Of a stretch of 64,000 bases of DNA, positions 58,886-64,000 are shown in pieces. Source of the stretch: UBA2589 sp965223235 (lineage in GTDB: Bacteria > Gemmatimonadota > Gemmatimonadetes > Longimicrobiales > Gaopeijiaceae); the NCBI GenBank assembly GCA_965223235.1, contig CBDCVV010000022.1, positions 186,001-250,000 of the forward strand, written 5' to 3'. The position numbers were made by a program, and so were the translations under genes. Under the pieces are notes generated by a model, which did not search any database, was not told the origin of the DNA, and was given only the letters and a program-made list of their open reading frames with translations. Numbering within the stretch: position 1 is the first letter of the stretch; each line of letters opens with the position of its first letter.

Positions 58886-60234
58886 CACAGGCCTCCCCCC
58901 GACGGCTCGCCGGTCTTGAAGGTGGTGGGTAACACGAGCTCCCCGCTTGGCGCGGCGAGCCGAACCCGGAAGGGAAGCGTTCGCGACTCGACCTCGTCGG
59001 TTGGAAGTCGGATCACAAGCGGTACCGTTCGGGTCTCCTCCGCAGCGAGTGTGAGCTCGGACATCGTGACCTCCGCACCGTCGAGCCCCTCGACTTCGAT
59101 CGAGAAGGTCACCGCGCCTGACTCGGCTTCGTTGTTCGTGACGTGAACCAGGTATGTGTTCCGCACATAGCCGTCACCATCGACCGTGAACAGCGTCCCC
59201 GGGGCTCGGTTCAGCGTCGCTTCGAAAGGCACTCGCGTTAGGGCAATCGTCGTCATGGCCCCGATGAGGGCGACGAGGAGCCCCGCATAGACCGTCGTCC
59301 TAGGACGCAGCAGTCTCCACTTCTTTCCTCCATCGGCGGCGATCGAGGAGTACCGCACTAAGGTCGGCTGCTCGAAGCGCTCCATGACGCTTTGGCAGGC
59401 ATCGATACAGCGGGCGCACTGGATGCATTCGAGTTGAAATCCGTCCCGAATGTCGATCCCCTGTGGGCAGACCACCACGCACTTCTTGCAGTCGATACAT
59501 CCGCCTTCAGGGCCCCGACTCTTGCTACGAGGATCACCGCGGGCTTCGTCGTACGAGACGAGGAGTGTCTCGTCGTCAGTCAGTGCGCTTTGGAAGCGGG
59601 CATAGGGGCAGAGGTAGATGCAGAACTGCTCACGAAACCAGGTGAAGTCCGCATACCAGAGGAGCGTGATGACTCCCACCAACCCGTAGGCGGCAGGACC
59701 CGCTCGACCGGTCCATAGCGGGCGAGCCCCCGCGAAGATGGAGACGAGTGCCATCGCCAACAGGAAGGCGACAAGACCGAAGAGGGTCCACTTGAGTCCC
59801 TTTCTCCATGCCCGATCGAACGAGATAGACTGCGCGTCTCTCCTCTTACGTTGCGTACGGTCGCCCTCGATCCATAGCTCGAGAGGTCGGATCCACGTCT
59901 CCAAGAACACGGTCTGGGGACACGCGTAGCCGCACCAAATTCGCCCAAAGATGGCCGTGAAAAAGAAGAGGCAGAACGCCAAGAAGAAGAGCAGTAGGGC
60001 AAAAAGGAGTGTATCCGCCGGCGTAAACACAGCGCCGAAAAAGAAGACCCGGCGGGCGGGAATATCGACCTGCAAGAGCGGATGGCCCCGCAACGTGATC
60101 CACGGAGACACAAAGAGGACGACGTGGAGCATCGCGAACGCCACGCGACGCAAGCTCATGAAGCGCCCGCGAATCGACTGCGGATACACCCAGTCCCGCG
60201 TCCCCGTCATTCCGGGGAGACGCAACGCGGGCAT
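58885..60234 (-). CDS. ccoG: Cytochrome c oxidase accessory protein CcoG (FixG/RdxA)
   Basis: 449 aa. Several membrane helices (about 25-45, 67-90, 130-190 and near 320-340) and two four-Cys clusters CIDCKKCVVVCPQG and CIQCARCIDAC for 4Fe-4S centres (about residues 235-275), followed by the IgG-like C-domain (GDGYVRNTYLVHVTNNE). It is a copper reductase/handling protein for cbb3 assembly. The stop overlaps the FixH-like start by one base, and the gene begins on the last base of ccoP. Confidence 0.95.
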   Translation of the reverse strand: MPALRLPGMTGTRDWVYPQSIRGRFMSLRRVAFAMLHVVLFVSPWITLRGHPLLQVDIPARRVFFFGAVFTPADTLLFALLLFFLAFCLFFFTAIFGRIWCGYACPQTVFLETWIRPLELWIEGDRTQRKRRDAQSISFDRAWRKGLKWTLFGLVAFLLAMALVSIFAGARPLWTGRAGPAAYGLVGVITLLWYADFTWFREQFCIYLCPYARFQSALTDDETLLVSYDEARGDPRSKSRGPEGGCIDCKKCVVVCPQGIDIRDGFQLECIQCARCIDACQSVMERFEQPTLVRYSSIAADGGKKWRLLRPRTTVYAGLLVALIGAMTTIALTRVPFEATLNRAPGTLFTVDGDGYVRNTYLVHVTNNEAESGAVTFSIEVEGLDGAEVTMSELTLAAEETRTVPLVIRLPTDEVESRTLPFRVRLAAPSGELVLPTTFKTGEPSGGGL

Positions 60235-60800
60235 TACACCCCGCCGCTAGAGCTGCGCATGTCTTCGATGACCCCACCGGTCGCATCCAGGTACCTCTGA
60301 ATAATGAAGGCGGCGACCTCGTTGATTTGCTGCGGACTCAGCACTTGAGCCCACGGGATCATCCCCTTCTCTGGTACCCCTTCCCGAATGATCCTGAAGA
60401 CATCGGCGACCGTCCCCCCGTGGATCCATTCGTCGTCCACGAACGAGGGGCCGATGAGGCCCTGGAGGTCTGGACCGTGGCACGCGACGCATTGCGTCAT
60501 GTAGATCGACTCACCTGCACTCACGAGTTCGGGGGTGACCGTGAATTCGTCCACCGCAGCCGCGGCCGCCGCAGCGGCCGCCTCTGCCGGCCATCTCTCC
60601 TCAGCCGCCGCCATCTCGCTGGCAAGCGCCTTCTCGAATGACCTTTCGGCAATGAAGTGGTAGTGCGTCGCGTAGCCGACGGCCCAGATGATCGTGATCC
60701 AGAAGAGGCCCACCCACCAATCCGGGAGCGGGTTGTCATACTCCTCGATCCCGTCGGCCTCGTCGGCGTGGCCGAGGAGTTCGTTGGTGTCCTTGCTCAC
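60234..60800 (-). CDS. ccoP: cbb3 oxidase subunit CcoP, single-haem form
   Basis: 188 aa. FixP_N start EYDNPLPDWWVGLFWITIIW (residues 20-39) with the first helix, an Ala-run linker (about 74-85), then a single cytochrome c domain: CVACHG (109-114) and probable Met ligand in EKGMIPWAQ. Standard CcoP is near 300 aa with two haem c domains; only one is present here, and the protein is correspondingly short. It should shuttle electrons from soluble donors to CcoO/CcoN. Overlaps its neighbours by one base on the ccoG side and by ATGA-like contact with ccoQ. Confidence 0.92.
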   Translation of the reverse strand: MSKDTNELLGHADEADGIEEYDNPLPDWWVGLFWITIIWAVGYATHYHFIAERSFEKALASEMAAAEERWPAEAAAAAAAAAVDEFTVTPELVSAGESIYMTQCVACHGPDLQGLIGPSFVDDEWIHGGTVADVFRIIREGVPEKGMIPWAQVLSPQQINEVAAFIIQRYLDATGGVIEDMRSSSGGV

Positions 60801-60973
60801 GCGTCACCTCCTTCAAACGGCATTCGAGAAGCTTCCTCCATGAGGGCCCTGCGACTCGGTGCGTAGGCGTACCACGTCCAATAGAGGAAGGAGAGAAAGA
60901 AGCCCACGGTGACCGCGCCCAGCAGCCAACCCATGTCGACGGAGGCGCCGGCCTCTCTGAGCAGCGTGTTCAT
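60797..60973 (-). CDS. ccoQ: cbb3 oxidase subunit CcoQ (FixQ-like)
   Basis: 58 aa from ATG 60973, overlapping the CcoO stop (ATGA); the frame is open to 61063. A single helix (GWLLGAVTVGFFLSFLYWTWY) is followed by APSRRALMEEASRMPFEGG. This is the size and place of CcoQ, which stabilises cbb3 oxidase. The similarity is by layout rather than strong identity, as usual for this small subunit. Confidence 0.85.
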   Translation of the reverse strand: MNTLLREAGASVDMGWLLGAVTVGFFLSFLYWTWYAYAPSRRALMEEASRMPFEGGDA

Positions 60974-61701
60974 CGACTTCCCTCCTGCTGAGACAGGTAT
61001 GCGCGTCCCTCGACTCCGAGGCGTTGCAAGTAGGCGATCATCGCGACGATCTCGTCGTTCCATGCGGCGTTGATCCCGCTTTCCTGGAGCGAGGCCGTGA
61101 TCCCCTCCCCTTGGCTCCTGAGAGACGCCTCGACGCTCGCGTCGTCCGTCGCGTCGTAGGGGGTTCCGGCTCGGGCGAGCGCCCGAACGGACTTAGCGAC
61201 GTCGACGGGATCGAACTGGTCCCGGATCAACCACGGGTACGGCGGCATGACCGAACCCGGCGACGTGGAACGGGGGTCCCGCATGTGTTCGAAGTGCCAC
61301 GCGTCCGGGTACTTCCCGCCTTCCCGCTGCAGATCGGGTCCCAGTCGGCGCGACCCCAGTAGGAAGGGACGGTCGTATTGGTACTCCGCCGCGCGTGTCC
61401 ACGGACCGTACCGCATGATCTCGGCTCGCATGGGACGCACCATCTGCGAGTGACATAGGTAACAGCCCTCGCGCACGTAGATGTCACGGCCTGCCACCTC
61501 GAGCGGGGTGTAGGGCGTCACCCAGTCGGCCCGCTCCCACGAGGCAGACGAGGCCGTGAACATCGGCACGATCTCCACCAAGCCCCCGATGCTGATCGCC
61601 ACCGTCATCGCGACAGCGAAGAACGCGGCTTTTCCTTCAAAGGTGCGCCGGTGGAAGGTGTCGCGTTTCGTCGTCGATTCCTGCGGATTCTCTGAACTCA
61701 T
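60970..61701 (-). CDS. ccoO: cbb3 oxidase subunit II CcoO (monohaem cytochrome c)
   Basis: 243 aa from ATG 61701, with GAGGAGG five to six bases upstream; the frame is open to 61722. A membrane helix (AAFFAVAMTVAISIGGLVEI) is followed by a cytochrome c domain: GCYLCHSQMVRPMRAEIMRYG (haem site CYLCH), DLQREGGKYPDAWHFEHMRDP and MPPYPWLI. It forms the core with CcoN and receives electrons from CcoP. It starts 11 bases before the CcoN stop, so the genes overlap. Confidence 0.95.
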   Translation of the reverse strand: MSSENPQESTTKRDTFHRRTFEGKAAFFAVAMTVAISIGGLVEIVPMFTASSASWERADWVTPYTPLEVAGRDIYVREGCYLCHSQMVRPMRAEIMRYGPWTRAAEYQYDRPFLLGSRRLGPDLQREGGKYPDAWHFEHMRDPRSTSPGSVMPPYPWLIRDQFDPVDVAKSVRALARAGTPYDATDDASVEASLRSQGEGITASLQESGINAAWNDEIVAMIAYLQRLGVEGRAYLSQQEGSR

Positions 61702-61711
61702 CTCAGCCTCC

Positions 61712-63163
61712 TCAGTCCGCACCGACCGTCACGGCCTCAGCCACCGTGACTTCGCCCGCGCCTCGGATCGTCTTCCAGAAGTTGATTGCCATCATCACGG
61801 CCCCCACGAGGTACATGCTCCCACCAATCACCCGGAGCCACAGGAAGGGGCTTAGGCGAGCCGTGATCTCGAGGAAGATCGGATTCGCGAGCTGGCCGGC
61901 GTCGTTAAGCGCCCGCCATTGCAGTCCTTCCATGAGGCCCGCCGCCCACATGGCGATCGTGTAGATCACGATCCCGATCGTCGCGAGCCAGAAGTGGTGG
62001 GAGGCCCACTTTGGGTACGCGAGTTCACGCCCCCAAATGCGAGGCACCATCCAGTACATCATCCCGAAGGACATCATCCCGACCCACCCCAAAGCACCGG
62101 AGTGCACGTGGCCGATGACCCAGTTCGTGTAGTGGGCAAGAGCGTTCACGGCGCGGATCGACATCATCGGGCCTTCGAATGTCGACATCCCGTAGAAGCT
62201 GACCGCCACGACCATGAACTTCAGAATCGGGTCGGTTCGGACGCGATCCCACGCGCCCCGCAGCGTGAGCAACCCGTTGAGCATCCCACCCCACGAAGGC
62301 GCCAAGAGCACAATCGAGAAGACCATCCCCAACGTTTGCGCCCAATCAGGGAGCGCCGAGTAGAGGAGGTGGTGGGGCCCCGCCCAGATGTAGAGGAAAA
62401 CGAGCGCCCAAAAGTGGAGGATCGAGAGTCGGTAGCTGTACACCGGGCGTTCCGCTGCCCTCGGTAGGTAGTAGTACATGAGCCCGAGGAAGGGCGTCGT
62501 CAGGAAGAAGCCCACCGCGTTGTGCCCGTACCACCACTGCACGAGGGCATCCGTAAGGCCGGCGAAGATCGGGTACGACCTCGTGAGCGTGGCAGGAATG
62601 GCCAGAGAGTTGACGATGTGGAGTACTGCGATCGTCAGCACGAACGACATGTAGAACCAGATCGCCACGTAGAGGTGACGTACGCGACGGACGGCGATCG
62701 TACCGAAGAAGTTCACGGCGAAGACGACCCAGACGAGCGTGATCGCAACGTCGATCGGCCAGATGAGCTCGGCGTACTCCTTCGACTGCGTAAGTCCTAG
62801 CGGCAACGTGACAGCCGCTGCCACGATGATGCTCTGCCAGCCCCAGAAGTGGATCCGCGACAATGTGTCGTTCCACATTCGCGTCTTCAGGAGCCGCTGC
62901 ATGGAGTGGTAGATGCCCGTGAAGCAGACGTTGCCGGCGAAGGCGAAAATCACGGCATTCGTATGCAACGGTCGCAAGCGGCCAAAGGTCGTCCACGGGA
63001 GACCGAGATTGGCGGGCCACCAAGCGAGCTGGAGCGCGATGATGACGCCGACCAACATCCCGACGAGCGCCCAGACGACGGTGGCTGTGAAGAACATCTT
63101 CACGATGTCCATGTCGTAGTCGGTCCGGCGTTCAGCTCCGGATCGCGGCTTCGTCAACTCCAT
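61712..63163 (-). CDS. ccoN: cbb3 oxidase catalytic subunit I CcoN
   Basis: 483 aa, 12 membrane helices. Ligand-bearing helices include RPLHTNAVIFAFAGN (low-spin haem His), WWYGHNAVGFFLTTPFLGL (CuB His with the cross-linked Tyr nearby), GPHHLLYSALPDW (CuB His pair) and NWVIGHVHSGALGWVG (high-spin/low-spin haem His). This is the haem b/b3-CuB site of cbb3 oxidase, reducing O2 to water at high affinity. It is the second gene of the operon; safE comes before it by 18 bases. Confidence 0.96.
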   Translation of the reverse strand: MELTKPRSGAERRTDYDMDIVKMFFTATVVWALVGMLVGVIIALQLAWWPANLGLPWTTFGRLRPLHTNAVIFAFAGNVCFTGIYHSMQRLLKTRMWNDTLSRIHFWGWQSIIVAAAVTLPLGLTQSKEYAELIWPIDVAITLVWVVFAVNFFGTIAVRRVRHLYVAIWFYMSFVLTIAVLHIVNSLAIPATLTRSYPIFAGLTDALVQWWYGHNAVGFFLTTPFLGLMYYYLPRAAERPVYSYRLSILHFWALVFLYIWAGPHHLLYSALPDWAQTLGMVFSIVLLAPSWGGMLNGLLTLRGAWDRVRTDPILKFMVVAVSFYGMSTFEGPMMSIRAVNALAHYTNWVIGHVHSGALGWVGMMSFGMMYWMVPRIWGRELAYPKWASHHFWLATIGIVIYTIAMWAAGLMEGLQWRALNDAGQLANPIFLEITARLSPFLWLRVIGGSMYLVGAVMMAINFWKTIRGAGEVTVAEAVTVGAD

Positions 63164-63181
63164 ATCGGCACGTTCCTCCGG

Positions 63182-63790
63182 CTAGAGGGCAAAAGGGTTG
63201 AGTCCCGAGCGTCGGGCGAGCACGACGAGTCCCGTGAGCATCGACGCAACCGCGAGGGCCCGACGTGTCGACGGCCTCGCCGCGAGGGGCCGGACTGCGA
63301 GCCCCACCGTCGTGAGGAGCGGGGCAGTCCCAAGACCAAAGCCGACCATCACGAGGGCACCTCCGGGAGCTCCACCGGTGGCAACCGCCAAGCCGAGGGC
63401 AGCGTAGACCAATCCGCACGGTAGAAGCCCCGAAAGCGCTCCGAATCCGACGCGGGCCATCGCTCCGGAACTCCCGGCGAGGCGGGATCCCGCGCGCACG
63501 AGGCCTGGCGCGATCGGGGGCTCGGGAAGCCATCCGAGGGCCGACATTCCAAAGCCAACCAAGACGAGCGCCCCGAGAATCGAGACGAGAAACGGCGGAC
63601 CCGGGAGCTGGGAGCCCAACGCGCCGGCGACCGCGCCCAAGGCGGCATAGCTCCCTAGCTTCCCGATCTGCCAACCGGCGACGGCGAGCGGTCTCCCGGC
63701 GCACACCGAGATAAGCGGCCCGCACATGCCGGCGCAGTGGAGCGAGCCCACGAAGCCCAATGCCAGGGCCGCGACCAGGAGGTCGAACAC
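63182..63790 (-). CDS. TauE/SafE-type sulfite exporter-like membrane protein
   Basis: 202 aa, GTG start with GGGAG about six bases upstream. About six helices; the first contains GFVGSLHCAGMCGPLI, a motif of the SafE-type branch of TauE/SafE found beside cbb3 genes. In other bacteria a protein of this type assists copper delivery to cbb3 oxidase. Here it is the first gene of the operon, before ccoN, whereas it is more often at the end. Substrate is inferred only. Confidence 0.87.
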   Translation of the reverse strand: MFDLLVAALALGFVGSLHCAGMCGPLISVCAGRPLAVAGWQIGKLGSYAALGAVAGALGSQLPGPPFLVSILGALVLVGFGMSALGWLPEPPIAPGLVRAGSRLAGSSGAMARVGFGALSGLLPCGLVYAALGLAVATGGAPGGALVMVGFGLGTAPLLTTVGLAVRPLAARPSTRRALAVASMLTGLVVLARRSGLNPFAL

Positions 63791-64000
63791 CGCGTCTCCC
63801 GAGGAGGTAATTCCGTTACGGCACGAACGTTACCGGAGACGGATTCCCGGGGGTGTCAGGTAAAGGGTGCCCCATCTTGAGGGAAATTTCCCCACTGTGG
63901 CACGCGAAGCACCGGCCCTCGGGTGCTCAACCACGGTGTAGGGCTAGGGTCGGGGCCCGCCCCCTCCCTGCTCGCTGATCGACCCGATCCGACAGCTCCC
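63791..64000 (-). promoter_or_regulatory. Upstream region of the cbb3 operon with a 12-bp palindrome
   Basis: GGGAAATTTCCC (63881-63892) is a perfect palindrome about 90 bases before the operon start. Two CGTTAC direct repeats lie at 63814-63819 and 63828-63833. A consensus FNR box (TTGAT-N4-ATCAA) is not seen. No gene is visible in the rest. Operator function is possible, not shown. Confidence 0.4.

Noticed and set aside
1..64000. tRNA, rRNA, CRISPR arrays, insertion sequences and prophage genes
   Set aside because: None was recognised by eye on either strand; a covariance-model search (tRNAscan-SE, Infernal) would be needed to exclude small RNAs.

Overview
The window looks like chromosomal DNA of a GC-rich, aerobic, Gram-negative-type bacterium, most likely a Gemmatimonadota or a close relative. 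This is inferred from family content, not from a phylogenetic marker: a kinase with PEGA and FGE-like domains, an ECF sigma factor of the Planctomycetes/Acidobacteria/Gemmatimonadota type overlapping a TPR kinase, a PadR plus ADOP permease pair, a very large BNR/VPS10-type propeller protein, S9 peptidases, and many lipoproteins and signal peptides. I saw no tRNA, rRNA, CRISPR array, insertion sequence or prophage. Genes are densely packed and many neighbours overlap by ATGA, GTGA or TGATG, so they probably form real operons.

Layout. 0-5 kb: a kinase/PEGA/FGE-like/hydrolase fusion, a DUF1028 protein and a creatininase-like protein. 4.9-7.1 kb: a metallo-beta-lactamase-fold lipoprotein coupled to an aminotransferase. 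7.1-11.7 kb (minus): S9 peptidase, DinB protein and two HpcH/HpaI-fold lipoproteins that lack the catalytic His, in one operon. 11.9-22 kb: mostly single genes (zinc-ribbon membrane protein, LEA-like lipoprotein, CAP protein, lipid kinase, membrane MutS-like ATPase, rsmD, glycosyltransferase, VOC protein, cytochrome c, Tat esterase, flavin monooxygenase). 22-30.8 kb (minus): a complete MoxR/Bat operon (moxR, DUF58, BatD-like, batA, batB, batC, batD, batE, plus a small membrane protein). Two of its genes each carry one extra base that breaks the frame.

31-36.4 kb: an Arg-rich secreted protein with an EF-hand-like loop, then (minus) an ECF sigma factor overlapping a TPR kinase, with a glycine-rich repeat membrane protein upstream. 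36.5-45 kb: metabolism (DAO-type oxidoreductase, amidase lipoprotein, DinB, ketopantoate-reductase-like protein, IlvD, DUF5818-like protein, aminotransferase). 45-53 kb: NTF2-like plus BNR propeller pair, M42 peptidase and secreted proteins with carboxypeptidase-regulatory-like domains. 53.2-56.3 kb: PadR regulator and ADOP permease. 56.3-63.8 kb (minus): a continuous cbb3 oxidase operon in the order safE-ccoN-ccoO-ccoQ-ccoP-ccoG-fixH(short)-ccoI-ccoS. Its ccoP has one haem site, and its 53-residue fixH-like gene is short enough to be missed by gene callers.

How the genes work together: the cbb3 cluster supplies a high-oxygen-affinity terminal oxidase with its assembly factors (copper P-type ATPase CcoI, CcoG, CcoS, FixH-like). 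The Bat cluster is an envelope-associated MoxR AAA+/VWA system. The sigma factor and kinases suggest phospho-regulated gene expression. Many other genes encode secreted or lipid-anchored hydrolases, which suggests a peptide- and amino-acid-scavenging heterotroph. The most notable oddities are the catalytically degenerate secreted aldolase pair, the two one-base frameshifts in the Bat operon, and a 23-bp tandem duplication of the rsmD start that creates a coupled 8-codon leader ORF.
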